Assembly: GCA_001414485.1 (NCBI GenBank)
Contig: LLEY01000107.1
Location: 62,001 to 126,000 of the forward strand
DNA: 64,000 nt
Source of the DNA: Calycina herbarum
Taxonomy: Eukaryota; Ascomycota; Leotiomycetes; Helotiales; Pezizellaceae
Direction of reading: 5' to 3'
Shown: positions 35,439-47,225 of the stretch, piece by piece
How positions within the stretch are numbered: position 1 is the stretch's first letter
Layout: each line of letters starts with the position of its first letter
Translations under genes and position numbers: made by a program
Notes under the pieces: generated by a model
What the model was told of the DNA's origin: nothing
Seen by the model: the letters and a program-made list of their open reading frames with translations, nothing else
Databases searched by the model: none

Positions 35439-38271
35439 TCACTTCCTCAACCGATACTTCCCCCCATTCAACTCCAACTCCCCCTCATTAACCTTCCCCC
35501 CCAAAAACTCCTGCAACTCCTCATTGCTACAAGGAAACCCATCCGCAATCAGCATCTTCAACATCATAGCAATCTGCTGCAACGGCATCTGCGACGACGA
35601 ATTCTTAAGCATCCCCTGGATAAACTGCCAATACATCTGCATCTTCTCATTCGCCAGATTATCATTCGTCGTCTCGATGACCTCCTCGATATTTGTATGA
35701 GGTGCCGATGCTAGCGCATTGGATAAGGCACGATCTGTAGGGTTGAGAGTTTCAAGGACTGTGTAACTTGAGGGTGAAGTTTCTTGGAGTACCAGTTTTG
35801 ACACCCAGAAGCGGAGGGCGGAACGAACGAGGGGTTCTTCCATCTCGAGGGTTTCCATCAATTCTTGTACTGTGAGGACCACTGAATCCGAAGATTCCGA
35901 CACCTCGCCAAACGCGTGGATGACAGTAGCTTGGAAGGTATGCACTTCCTCGACAATTGTTCGGTCTTCAAGTTCCAATTCAACTGTAGCTTGTCCAAGA
36001 GCATGTAACCAAGTGAGTTTCCTCGCCGATTTGAGGTGTTCAAACCCAGCGGCGTAAACGTCTTGTAGCTCGGCAATCTCTGGTGGAACAAGGTAGGTAT
36101 CGTCTTGGAGTTGAGGCCAAAATAGACGGGATAAGATTTTGGCGTGCAAAGAGGGTTTGAGGAGTCCTTCTGGATTGACGTCTTCGTCAAGCATCTGAGG
36201 GTTTGCACGGGCAGCTTCGATTTCCTCGGGGGATGGGTCAAGCTCCTCAGTTCGTCTGATTACGGAGTTGACGCGGGCTGAGTCTTGTATGTCTTTCAAC
36301 ATTACTTCGCAGGCTTGCAATGGGGCTTCGCCAAAGCGAGTTTTCAGAAGCTCCAGTACTTTGATCTAAAATCCGTCAATATTTGAGTGGAAGGGAGTAG
36401 GGGGCAAGGGGGAAGCGACGAACCTCTTTCTCGAATGCTCCGTCATTCCTTAAGAGATGCTCTCCAATTACGTTTTGGAATTCCTTGATGAATACGTCTT
36501 GTGTTCCAAGTGCTCCGATTAAGGTTCCGATAATATCTGCTTCTTTGGATCGTTTGTAACCAGGTCCCGCATCAACCGGGTCAGGAACCCATTCCAAGTC
36601 ATCCCAATCTAATTCTTCATCATTTGCTTGGGTTTCAGGTTGACCCTCTTTGTTGAGAAGTTGGGCAAGTTCCACGAGCTTTTCAGGTCCTGCTCCGAAA
36701 TCCGAATCTGTTTCTGAAGCTGCAAGCATTCCTGTAATAATTATCCGAACGGTATCCTCTCGTGAACATAAATATAACTGAAGAGGGTATGCAACACGAT
36801 CCAAGAGCACCTTGGAATGGTCAAGAGAATGGAAAGACCATATCATGGCTATATATGTTCGCAGAATCTGTAATGTGGAAGCTCCGGGATGTAGGAGTTT
36901 CTCACTCAAAGTTTTTGAAAATGCCTCTGTAAGGTGCAACCGCCTTTGAGGGGTAGTTATGGCAGTTCTGAGGTCGTCTAATGCCCCATTGCTGTTGGGC
37001 CAATTTACGACGATGTCGAAGAGCTCGCTAATGCGGAGTTCAGCAAGGTGACCGATCCCCATCTCCTTGTATTTTTCTTTGTTGGCCCAAGTAACACTCG
37101 TCTCAACGTCGATGATATTGACTACTTGGACCGCGAGTTTGGCATACCGATTTTCAATCCACTCGCATAGGTCTTGGGTGCATTGTGATGGTGATGAAAG
37201 GTGGGCAGCCCTAGGAAGAAATGACTTTCCCTTTTTTAGATTGCTGCCCACACCGGTACCCAGGGAATCTTCGCCATCGTCGTAAGACCACTTTCCCTTG
37301 AAGCCTTTACTGATATATTCAGTCATCGAACGGTTCATGATTTCTGCAAAAATAACCTGAAGTTCTTCTCCGGCTAAACCAACCTCTTTCAAAGAGCTAA
37401 CCAGAGAGAGAATCTCCTGACGCGCCGTCTCAGAAATGGGACTCTCTGGTTGTATCCCGACCTCCTCTCGATTCCTTCGGGGTAAGCCAAGAATTATGGA
37501 AACACGCTTCTCTAGGACCTTCTTCAAAACACCAGAAATGGGTTCCATGGCAGAATTGCCGACAACTGCATGGAGGTCTCTTCGAAATTGCGCTATCGCC
37601 GGCTGTGAGAGACTGGGTATCGACTCATCCATCTGTGCTTTGATGAGAGCCAGGCCGTGGAAGTACTGACGATGGGCTGTTTGCAATACTTCAACACAAC
37701 CAGCTATCAGTTTTTCAGCAACATCGTAATGCTTCACCAACCGAACAATGGCTGGAAGAACCTGATTCAAGAAGTGAGACCGGACCTGGTGCGTGTGCCA
37801 GACAATGATATTTTCGGTATGACTGGCAAATGCCAGCCTCGTAGTAGGGTCAACTATATCTTCCAAGGCCTCGTAGAAAGAAGCATCGAGCATGTCCTTG
37901 GTCGGTCGTAATAAATCTTGGATAGGCTGAATCTGGCGATATGGAAATGGAGCAAGCACCAAAGCATGCGTAACACGGTGCCAGGACCGATCCCATCGCA
38001 CCTGATCATGAACATGTTTTGACTCGCCCTCATCGCCGGCGCCTTTTACCTCGGAGCCTCGAACATGCGATAATTTAGGCTCGATATGATCGGTGAATAA
38101 ATTGGCACTCCGGCGAAGTGCGACTTGCTCACTCTCAGGAAGTACCCCCCATTTCTGACCTGGCGCTGGGAATGCGTCAACTGGCGTCGCGACGGGGGTT
38201 GGTTGGGAGATGTCGACAGGGCCAAAAACGGAATCAAAAACGCGTGCCTGCCGACTTCGCATTCGAGACAT
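35439..38271 (-). CDS. APC2: anaphase-promoting complex subunit 2 (cullin-like)
   Basis: Two exons, 36424-38271 and 35439-36365, with a 58-nt intron, giving 924 aa. The C-terminal third is the cullin-homology region (FIKEFQNVIGEHLLR, then FEKEIKVLELLKTRFGE, QACEVMLKDIQDS). The protein closes with the winged-helix APC2 domain (MLKMLIADGFPCSNEELQEFL ... GGKYRLRK). APC2 pairs with the RING subunit APC11 to form the catalytic core of the APC/C ubiquitin ligase. That complex degrades cyclins and securin in the nucleus. Length is in the range of fungal APC2. An acidic DDEEL-type insert (NDEELDWDDLEW) interrupts the middle. Intron phase and protein alignment across EKE|IKV agree well. The next gene upstream is on the same strand. 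Confidence 0.94.
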
Positions 38272-38848
38272 GATGGGCCGTCTAGTCTTGAGTTCGATAC
38301 AAAAAGAGGCTATCGTTTTCCGCCAGGAAATGAGGATATCTCACATATCCGATGCATATTTGGGGGCAGTTGCCATCTGATGTTGGTGTGAATTTTCCTC
38401 CAGGCCGGGATTGAGAACCTTGACACGGTGGCACGTGCATGTTGGTCAAATTTACAGCCTGGGAGCGGCAGTAAATAGCTTTCGGTGAACAAACTCAGGA
38501 CTACGGAGTAGACTATTGAAAACACGTGGAAAGAGGTACTTTGTTATTTGATGAGGCTTTTAATGTCTCCTATTCTTTCAACTGGGTTTCAATTAAAAAG
38601 GGGTCGACCGAAAACCACGTAATTATCGTGGCATTATATATATACCAACCTCTTACAATTACATACAACCTCACGGCAGGTTTTATCCTGGGTATAATAT
38701 GTTCCCTACCTAAGTAGCAGCGCCCAACTAAGCAAAATGAAAAGCAATTGAGCATTGCGATGCTAGCCAAAACTCCGTCCTGTCCTTACCACCGAATTCT
38801 AGATGCCCGCAATTCCCAAATATTGAAAAGAAAAACATTAACCGTAAT
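38272..38848. other. intergenic APC2 / vezatin-like gene
   Basis: The interval is 577 bases between two minus-strand genes. It must hold the APC2 promoter and the 3' UTR of the vezatin-like gene. I see no repeat or further gene. Confidence 0.5.
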
Positions 38849-40902
38849 TCATATCGACGTAATCCTTCGAGCAGGTGGTTGTTTGCCTCTCGGTCTCATA
38901 TTTATCACCGACTCCAATTCTCGTAACATTCGCGTACTTGCCTCCGCTTTGTCCTTTGTCGACTCTCGTCTCACTCTATCTTCCTTCATTTTCGTGATCC
39001 TCTCTTCCCGTGTCAGTGTGCTTCTTTGCCTTGGTGGAAATGCAACGGCTTCGAAAATTTCTTCTGCATCTGAAGAGCTTAAATCGATGCTCATACGCGA
39101 AGGCGTTTCTCCGTTCAGTGCCTTGAGAGCATCCATGGTGCCGCCCCCTCCCGATTCTTCGACTGCAGTAAGCCCACCCAATGATAGGGCTGGTGAAAGC
39201 ATCCCACTCATGGAAGATATTCGCTTCTCGTTTCGGTCGATATTTGAGGCAAGTGCATTCTTCCCGTCTTCCCACTCCTGCATCAGGGCCTTCAAATCGA
39301 TCCCAATCGATTCGTACTGCATCATGAGAGTTGTACCAAGTTCCGACACATCTTCCGTCTCGTTTAAGTTTTTGTCAGATTCATCCCGGAGAACATGGAG
39401 TTTTGCTTGTAGACCTCGGATTCCCGTAGATAAAGAATTCAACTTTCGTAGTTGCGCTCGCCAACGCTCGCGGTTGGGAGTTAGAGGCAATTTTGGGGTA
39501 GGAGGAACAGGGAAGGCTATAGAAATTAGTATATCATCATCATCTGTGTTGCAAAGGGATGGCTTACATTCTTCCTCGCTAAGAATACGGTGTAAACGTT
39601 GCTCGGCTTTTTCTGTAATTGTTGTAATGGCGAGTATCTCCTCGGATGCTGTACCCCAACGCACAAAGTCCGCCTTGCCACCATGGGCATCCAAAGCCAT
39701 GAGACAGCATAGCACTATCTTCCTGCTCGTGTAGAACCTTGCCGCAAGGATCTTCAAAATACGAACAGATTCGTTGTCCTCGGACTCGACATCACTGTAA
39801 CCTAGCATCGCTTCCGAGAAATCGGTTTCACTTATGTCGTATATGTCATAGTATTTTTCCAAGTCCATCTCTTCGGTAAAAGGTTTAATAGCTGCGTACG
39901 CCTGGTTGTACCGTGGTATAACTTCAGAGAAGCAAAGACGGAGTTGCTTTCGAAGTCGAGCACATCTTCTCGTCTGACTTCGGTCGTCCAATCGACTCAC
40001 AGGTGGCAAAGGGGTGCTACTAATAATAATAAAAGGTTAGTTGGTCATAGCTTTTGTGGAAGGATTGCCCTAACATTCTGTAGCCACGAGATACGAGCTC
40101 CACCTCTTGAATAAGACCCAACGCCCCAGCGGCGGCTGAATCAAACTCCTGTCCCTTGGTCACAAATGCCGAGATCTCGACCAGGTTTTGCTGTCGGAGA
40201 TATTGAAGCCATTGCCTGCGAAAATATGTATAGGAAATTACGACCAGTAGAGCCAGAGTTCCAAGTAAGATGAATGCGCGCCCAATGCCAATCGAAGTTT
40301 TCCTATCGCCCAAGGCCCAGTTGACCAATAACGCCAACCCAAGTGCAGAACAAATCGTTATGGCCGCGCCGGCAGTCGTGAGAGTGGAAAGCTGGGGTAC
40401 ATCAGGAGATGGGAAGGCGGAATCCTTTGATCTGCCTTGGTTTTGTCCAAAGTGCGAGTGCGTGCTAAGTAGCTGTGATGCCACAATGATATATCGGAAG
40501 CGCTCTAGGAATCTCGCATTGTCTGCCCGGCCCAGTCTTGAGTTGACGGCTTTCTAGGGTATCAAATCAGCAACGGGAGCCGGAGAGGATGGAGTTCTCT
40601 TACGGAACAAGTCTGGTGGATGATTGTTACAGCGCTATTTCGGGGTATGGCCAGTCTTAAAGGTGGAGGGAGTTTACTTCGGAACTTGAGTCGAGATTTC
40701 GGTTTACCGCGTGGTGCGAATGAGGGACTGGGTGATTTGGGAGAGCCGTTCTCCTGGCTCGGGGTATCGGTCGAGTCGTCTGCGCCCTCACCTAAGAATC
40801 GGGTCAGCAAGCTAGAACCTCCTCCCCGATGCTATCACTATTGGTGCGCCTACCTTCAAAATAGTTGGCGAGGGGCGAATCTTCAAAAACAACGGATTCC
40901 AT
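38849..40902 (-). CDS. vezatin/Inp2-type (peroxisome myosin-receptor family) membrane protein
   Basis: Four exons: 40854-40902, 40604-40791, 40075-40553 and 38849-40019, giving 628 aa. Two transmembrane helices sit at about residues 135-160 and 168-190. They are followed by the signature region (GYRISTPLPPVSRLDDRSQ, TRRCARLRKQLRLC) that marks the fungal vezatin family, also called myosin-binding motif of peroxisomes. The C-terminal half is helical and charged, with Lys/Arg-rich ends. In yeast, Inp2 links peroxisomes to the myosin V Myo2 for inheritance; most filamentous homologues are untested. Start chosen at ATG 40902, which gives MESVVFEDSPLANYFEG and opens directly into the disordered Ser/Pro leader. 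The third intron ends TTATTATTAG; its donor GTTAGG is weak but conserved in phase. Confidence 0.8.
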
Positions 40903-41948
40903 GGGATGTTGGGGGTTATCTTAGGGAGCTGTTGGCCATTTCCGATTGTTGAAAAGGGCGAGAGAGGCGAGGCTGAGCTGGTGGGATTACGGTTCAGTAC
41001 TTGTTGGCAGAGAGAGAGAGATGCGGGTTAGGGTGAATTGAATGGCGCGTGGAGGAAGCAAAAGTTGAATTATTATTACGATTTACGAAGGTGGATGGGA
41101 TGGTGTTGTTGAACAAGTGGTCTCCTAGCCAGAGCCAGGCCCTTTCCAAGTTCCGAGTTCATCGCCTCGAGGTTCGTCATTTCCGTAGCGGCGTCGGGTG
41201 ATTTTTGCCTAGGTGTGCTCGTGCCACGGACTGTCACAACAACAAGGGGCAAACAAGGGGTCAAGATTAAACCAATTCCAGAAGGCGGAGAAGCTCATGC
41301 AAGGATATTGAGGGCAATCTTTTGTTTTGTTTTCACCCACAAAGTTTCATTACAAAGTCGATGTTGCCATTTGCTTTGCCCTCACTGGTGTTGCAGCTAA
41401 AAGGAGCGGGCTACACGCGTAGCCGATGTACCTGTCGGTAGTCCTTAGTCGGACCACTTGGATCGAGTCTAAGAGCCTCAGACTGTTTCTGCTTTCGAAA
41501 TGTTTTTCAGCCAGATGTTTCTGTGTCAAGTCTCGACCGAGCACTAAAAGAGCACTAAAATGTCCCACCCTTCGTTCGCCTTGGCTATCCTTGGGCAATT
41601 ATCAAAACAAGTAAACGCGCCCTCCTCGAGTTGTTTCGTCAAAGACAACCCTTGAGCTCGTGAGGATGCATCATTTGGTGTTCGAAAAAGCAATCTCAGA
41701 AGAATTTCGATCCGAGCTTCTCTAAATTCGGCTGGGCCGTTTGTCTTTAGGGGGTTGCGTCTGAGAGCGAAGGCGCCTCTGAATCGAATGTCGCGTTGGA
41801 CATTTTGTTGGCAGTCCGTACCTGATACAGTTTCTTGGTGATAGTTCACGGTCTTCATCTCTTCCCTTCCCTTGAAACCCCGTCGATTCTTGATCACGAA
41901 AACAATTTCATGCTTTCTTTCCGCTCCGGTTGAATAGCCCTAGTTAAG

Positions 41949-42124
41949 TACAGTAAAATCTCGTTACAAAGGATATTGAAGGTTCCAAATTTTTAAGGAT
42001 ATATGTGAGGCTATCCTTATGTCAAGGTCGATTTGGGTGTGGGGGAAAAATCGGGCCAGATATTCTAAGGATTTTACGGGGGTTGTCCTTATATCGAGTA
42101 TCCTTGTAACGAGATTTTACTGTA
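41949..42124. mobile_element. 172-bp Tc1/mariner-type MITE
   Basis: The element runs 41951-42122 and is flanked by TA on both sides. Its terminal inverted repeat begins CAGTAAAATCTCGTTACAA on both ends (19 identical bases), then after a one-base indel GGATA. CAGT at the ends with a TA duplication is typical of pogo/Fot1-type Tc1/mariner elements. AAGGAT or its complement recurs at least four times inside. No coding capacity, so any movement would need a transposase from elsewhere. Confidence 0.85.
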
Positions 42125-44044
42125 TGCTGAAAGAAAAGCAATTTCTAGGTGCTGAACCTATATTTGCAAAACTATTTGTTCTTTTTCGAGCCATCGTGAA
42201 GTGTATCGTGGCTATGGGTAACCCTCCGCGTGGCTCGTACCCGTATCCGCGGAAACCCTGTCATGCATGATCATCTCGTGTTTTGATTCTACGTAGCTAC
42301 CATTATTTACTTGGAGTTCTTTGCATCCAAGACAATCATTCAGGTTTCCATACGGGATATCACAGCGCATCGTTCGTTGGTTCATCTAATTGACTGCGAG
42401 CTCCTTGATTTAAAGCTGCTACCTGGCTAGGTTATCTGATATTTTGCCAATAGTTAGAAACACGCGTTACCATCTGTGTAAGATATCAGGCCGTTGCTCC
42501 CCGTCCATCCATTCTAAGTATTGTCCAAAAAATCCCGAGATAATCAGAAATAGTAGCCGAGAGGGTTAGAACAATAAGAAGCTCTTTTTCTGAATCTCGA
42601 CTAATAGACACGATCGTCTAAGAGTTCCTCAAGTAATGATATAGAAGGCTGCCGGAGAACAAGAAGCAAACCTCTCACGGAAGCTTCGGCCGAGAATGAC
42701 TGTTTGCAACAGAAAATCTCGCTTTTTCTGTGATCTTCTCAGTCTTGATTATCATAAAGCCGCTCCTCCCCCAACCCCCGGCAAATCTTACTCCTTCAAT
42801 TGCCTATAGCTATTTTCGATTTCCGCAACCAAACCTGATCTTGAAGGTTGTTAGCTTGAAAACTGCATCGTTATTTCTTCCTTGTTCATCTGAGAGCCAT
42901 GCTTAGAATAGATTAGGCTCCAGAATACAAGTTTATGTTGAAGCTGGCGTGTTCCCTCAATTTAGCACGTCGACAAGACAAAATTAGCAGGAGGGAGAAC
43001 TCTTAACGAACCCGCTACATCCTGTTTCCCACCTTCAAAGAAAAGCATGGAAATCCCAAGAGAAAGAGAAAATTCCTTCACCCGTGGAGAGGTTGCAACA
43101 CATACCTCTTTGGGCATTTCTTTAATTCCAAATAACATCGGGGTTCCAAGTGCTCAACGTGGCTTGCCAAAGACTTTCACTGTTGGTCCAGAGAAGCATA
43201 AAATACGAGCAGCGAGCAGTTCTCTCCGCTTATTTTAACTTCTTCAGCCCTAGTAACAGCTGTTAGTTCAGATAAGGCTGAAAGGGAAAACTGAAATCTC
43301 AAGTTTCTATTCTTCGGAAGCGGCTCAGCCAAGGTTCGCGGGAAGTCGCTTACAAACGCTTGGAAAGCCATCTGATTACCTACTCACATGCTCTGGACGG
43401 ATTACTATGTTCCTAGTAAGGATGTAGAAAAAGCAACATTACGTTAGACCTGTCATGTATGTTTTCAATGACGATGCCAACACGTTGCACTTCGTGATCT
43501 CGTTTTCTTCCGACAAAGAAACATAGCGTTCTGACATACTCTTAATAATCATATATGGAGGGGTGCCAAGGAAAATAATCTTGCGGATAAGTTTACAGTC
43601 AGCATACGATGAGCCACACGCAAACTTGTGTTCCGGGCACCCCTGTTATCGTCGTTTTCCGACACCTTTTTTCTGGACCAGTATTATCCCCTGTTGTTCT
43701 CCAGCCACAAGCCACATCGCTAAACATCCTCCGCCGAATTTAAGCTTCACTCGCTTCAAAATACACTCCCCCTCCCATTTCACGAAGTGTTCCTCAGGAC
43801 ATGAGATCCTCTTGCGGGTGGATTCTTCTACATCTCTGCTCACCGTATTCTTGCTGCGCAATTTGCCGTACAACCCTTGTCAAAATGGAACCCCGCTCGT
43901 TACCTCTAACGGTCTTCGGTCGTCTTTTTCCAAATCATGGGTTAGGATTGGTTTCGGAGAAATATCATCTCCTACCTACTTTTTTTTTGGCGGCCCTAAA
44001 TACCAGTAGGCAATTCCTCTTACTAGATGACTCAAGTGAGAACC

Positions 44045-44105
44045 TTCCAGCTGGGTATCGAACCCCTTGGATCCCCAGGCATTCAAAGTCAGCGATGCTA
44101 CACGC
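44045..44105 (-). other. tRNA-Gln-like pseudo-tRNA or tRNA-derived fragment
   Basis: Read on the minus strand the segment contains GTGTAGCATC, then CTGACTTTGAAT (a Gln UUG-like anticodon loop) and GGTTCGATACC (T-arm-like). The D arm is shortened and the acceptor stem does not pair, so it is not a functional tRNA as it stands. Confidence 0.35.
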
Positions 44106-44463
44106 CTCAAATTTTCATCTGAATACCATCACCGATCCCCTCGATATCTCACCTATCAGAACTTATGGCCCCCTCAGTAGTTTGAGCTGAATCCCTCCTT
44201 GTATCCATCCTTCTTCAATATCCACAAAATCCGTATGATCAATGTCATGTTTGAGAGTACTAAACTCAGAATATTTATACTTCACTGTCGTCGTCAATCA
44301 TCTCTATCTCAACCATCAACATCACAACATCACAACATTCTCAATCATCTCAACCACCTCAATCATATTTCCATTAAACATCTTTGCTTCACCATCCTAA
44401 CATTTACCTTGTCTCAATTGTCATCAGTCTTTACACCTACTATATCATCAACCTATACACACA

Positions 44464-45363
44464 ATGTCTCGCCAGTCCGGATCATCCAAGCATCGTTCTC
44501 ACCACTCCTCTAAGCATGCAGAGACAAACAATGAGGACTTAGTCGAGCAAGTAAAAAGTATCACCACCTTGCTTTACGAAGTTGCTTCTTATCGTCCACA
44601 CGAATGGGAAACTTATGTTCCCTCTGCTCGTTCTGCAATGGCAGCTCTTGACAGAATTCATTTCTTCCGGGATCCCCAACGTTTTGCAGAACAAGTCTGG
44701 ATAATACAGGGACTTCAAAACTACGCATTTCATGATGCAGATTCTGGGTGTATTAGAGATGTGACTGAGTTTTGTCAAACCTCGTGGCTACGAATCTTGC
44801 GAAATTTCCCAGATAATGAGCAGGTTCTTTTGGGTAAGTTGCAATCCATTCAGAATTTCCTTACACCAGCTGATAGAAATTGACTATAGGTTTGGCATCG
44901 AACTGGCTACAGAGAGCCCAGGCCACCATTTCACAAATCCATCAGGAAGAGGAAGAAGGTAAGTAGCCAAGGCATTGATTAACATTACACTCTCTGACAG
45001 TAACACAGGATCTGACCCCAGACGCCAAGGGCCACTCTATGTTGAGGCTCGAGGATATCTACAACCTGCTGTAGATTTCTATGCACGAGCAGTGAGAGCA
45101 GCGGATACTGCAGGATCTACGACGGGCGATCTCTTGTCTTCTGTAAGCTTATAGAATCTCAGTCACAACTCTAATATCATTCTTACAAATAATAGGCCGC
45201 TGAGTCACAAATGTCATTGGGAAATGTGACTGCTCCTCCCGGAGATGAACGTTATTTCCATCAGGCCATTCGATTCTTGCGTCGCGCTGAGGCCATGCCA
45301 GGATACCAACTTTCGGTTTACATGCAAGAATACCTCAACGATTACGGACGCTATGTTTCTTAA
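44464..45363 (+). CDS. unrecognised 246-aa protein, helical
   Basis: Four exons: 44464-44833, 44890-44958, 45009-45142 and 45196-45363. All phases agree, giving 246 aa. The start is Ser/His/Lys-rich (MSRQSGSSKHRSHHSSKH). The rest looks all-helical: EDLVEQVKSITTLLYEVASY, WIIQGLQNYAFHD, LASNWLQRAQATISQIHQEEEE, AVDFYARAVRAADT and HQAIRFLRRAEAMPGYQL. The last parts have a TPR-like look (paired helices with AxxFY/AIRFLRRAE), but I cannot name a family. Intron 2 has two candidate acceptors, 44999-45000 and 45007-45008; only the second keeps the frame. No signal peptide or membrane segment. Function unknown. Confidence 0.78.
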
Positions 45364-46640
45364 AATATGCCCTGGCGCTCTTTCTTTTTCTGGGGGTTGC
45401 ATGGCGAAGCATTGCGAGGAGTTTGCATATTGTTCGGTGTTACCATTGCTCGGAGTTGCATTTTGAATTTTCCTTGTTGCATTTTCATTTTTGAGCATTT
45501 TCCTTTGCATTTGCCTTTCCATTTGCCTTTGCATTTTTGGGAGTAGGATGATGGTCTGTTTTGAGAATACATGAGGATTGGGGCGTAGCGATTCTGTTTT
45601 GTTTTGTTTTCTTTTCTCTCAACCTGTTTTACTATACACTTTATGTTTTTCATTTCTGGCTAGACTACATTCTTTTGAAATTTTGTACTTTTTTGGATGC
45701 TGGATTCATCATTGCGTGTATTACTAGAGATTTCGTCCTGTTGAATCGGATTTTTATCAACCAATTCAATCGTTACATTCCGTGAAAACATCTAAAAAGA
45801 CAGGGGGGCTTTTGGAAGTAGAACAAGTTAAAATGTTCTAGAAAACTTAGAATATCCCCTATAGCTTAACCTAATCTATACAATACTTAGCCAAGATTAT
45901 TCTTAACTTCTCACAACATTCTCGAGGTGCTCATGTGGCATGACGTTAAAAGGCCGTACATTTCAGGGGGTTTCCTGCAGATCTGCACCAATCCTATTCC
46001 TTGACTACCCCAGATCGGCCCTTCAAAAGGCCTCCCGCGACCCAGGAAACATGATGATGGGAATGCAACCTTGTCTCCTCAGCCACCACAGCCGCTCGTG
46101 CGGGCTTGACCGCTACGGGCAGTCAACATCCGGACCCCAAACCATAAGTATCTGATGTGTGTTTTTTCCATGCAAATTGATTACTGTCAGATATGCAGGC
46201 GCGGGAACGTTAAAAAGACACGTGTGTGTGGATTTCGAGCTGTAAGCCCAGTTAGGATATCGTGGTGGTCGTGTCGCTTATAGCCGGGCGCTTAAAGGAA
46301 TGGACAATCAGGGAATAATGATGAATGGAAATTGGCCGGTTTTAGCAAATGTCAGGTGGTTCTTCGGTTTATAGCACATTATAGCACATCAAAAAGTATG
46401 CATTCAAAAAATCAAGTCAATTTAATTTGCGTGAAATTTCCAGTTATTTTCTAGCAGCGAGGCTCTGCTATAGATCGGAACATCTAATTTTCCGTAAACA
46501 AGGGTTCAACCTCGGGGAATCTTAACCTCACATCATCTCACCCACGCGCCAAACGCCTTCGGCCTCCACGACAAAACCAATACACTTACACCACTGACCT
46601 CATAACACCAAAAATTGGGTGACTTAGAGTCGCAGCAGCC
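45364..46640. other. intergenic
   Basis: The 3' UTR after the unknown gene includes a low-complexity TTTGCATTTGCCTT tract (about 45470-45540). Then AT-rich sequence continues to about 46500. The final 130 bases are the probable EMC6 promoter and leader. No gene seen. Confidence 0.5.
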
Positions 46641-47225
46641 ATGTTATCTGAAAGGGAAATGCAGATCAGCCCCATCGTGCAGGACTCGGTTATGCACAAT
46701 ACGAAGGTCAGTTCGTTCGGTTCCCCTTCTGGCGAAACAAGCCGGGAATAGCTTCAACATTTCTATTCTGCATATCTTATCTATTGCACTTTCATCCGGC
46801 CCCCAAGCCTATATTGTCAGATAGTTACTATATCCTAGTCTGTTAATCCTCGCATTGTGGCTGCCTATTCGTGATGATTATTGGCATCTTTACGGCCTCG
46901 TTGAATTGCACATAGAGCTAACCCCATCTCTCTTACACAGACTCTCACGACCCTCCATAATCTCACCGCCTCCCTCTTTGGTGTAGGCGCCGGCATTCTT
47001 GGTCTTGAATCATATCCAGGGTTTATCTTCTACATCATATTCACTCTCATCACATCTGCTCTGGTCTACGGCTTACGGGTACGACCCGCCGCAATACAGG
47101 ATGGCAAAGGTGGCATAGAACGATACTTCCAAGGTAGCATGGAGCTTTGGACGGGGGGACTGGTAGAGGGGCTGAGTGGCTTTGTGTTGACTTGGACACT
47201 CTTCTACGGACTGGTCAGAGCATGA
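46641..47225 (+). CDS. EMC6: ER membrane protein complex subunit 6
   Basis: Two exons, 46641-46706 and 46941-47225, with a 234-nt intron, giving 116 aa; the intron is long for this window. The short protein starts MLSEREMQISPIVQDSVMHN. It continues into three membrane helices: LTASLFGVGAGILGLESY, GFIFYIIFTLITSALVYGL and LWTGGLVEGLSGFVLTWTLFY. The family signatures match EMC6, a core subunit of the EMC insertase that places tail-anchored and multi-pass proteins in the ER membrane. Length fits the family (about 110 aa). The first exon is too short to stand out on its own; joining it at AATACGAAG to ACTCTCACG preserves frame and the conserved HN-x-K junction. Lone gene. Confidence 0.93.

Larger units (their letters stand above)
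40903..44463. other. gene-poor intergenic region with a MITE
   Basis: No supported gene in 3.5 kb. A TA-flanked MITE lies at 41951-42122. A tRNA-like relic lies on the minus strand near 44045-44105. The 148-aa frame at 43563-44009 has no recognisable family. From 44270 on, the AC- and TC-rich sequence with repeated CATCA looks like the leader of the following gene. Confidence 0.5.

Noticed and set aside
40000..40010. GGTGGCAAA, the yeast proteasome control element
   Set aside because: It lies in coding sequence of the vezatin-like gene, not before the proteasome gene.
43563..44009. 148-codon frame in the gene-poor region
   Set aside because: Composition is not gene-like, no family is recognised, and the frame ends in translated T-rich sequence.
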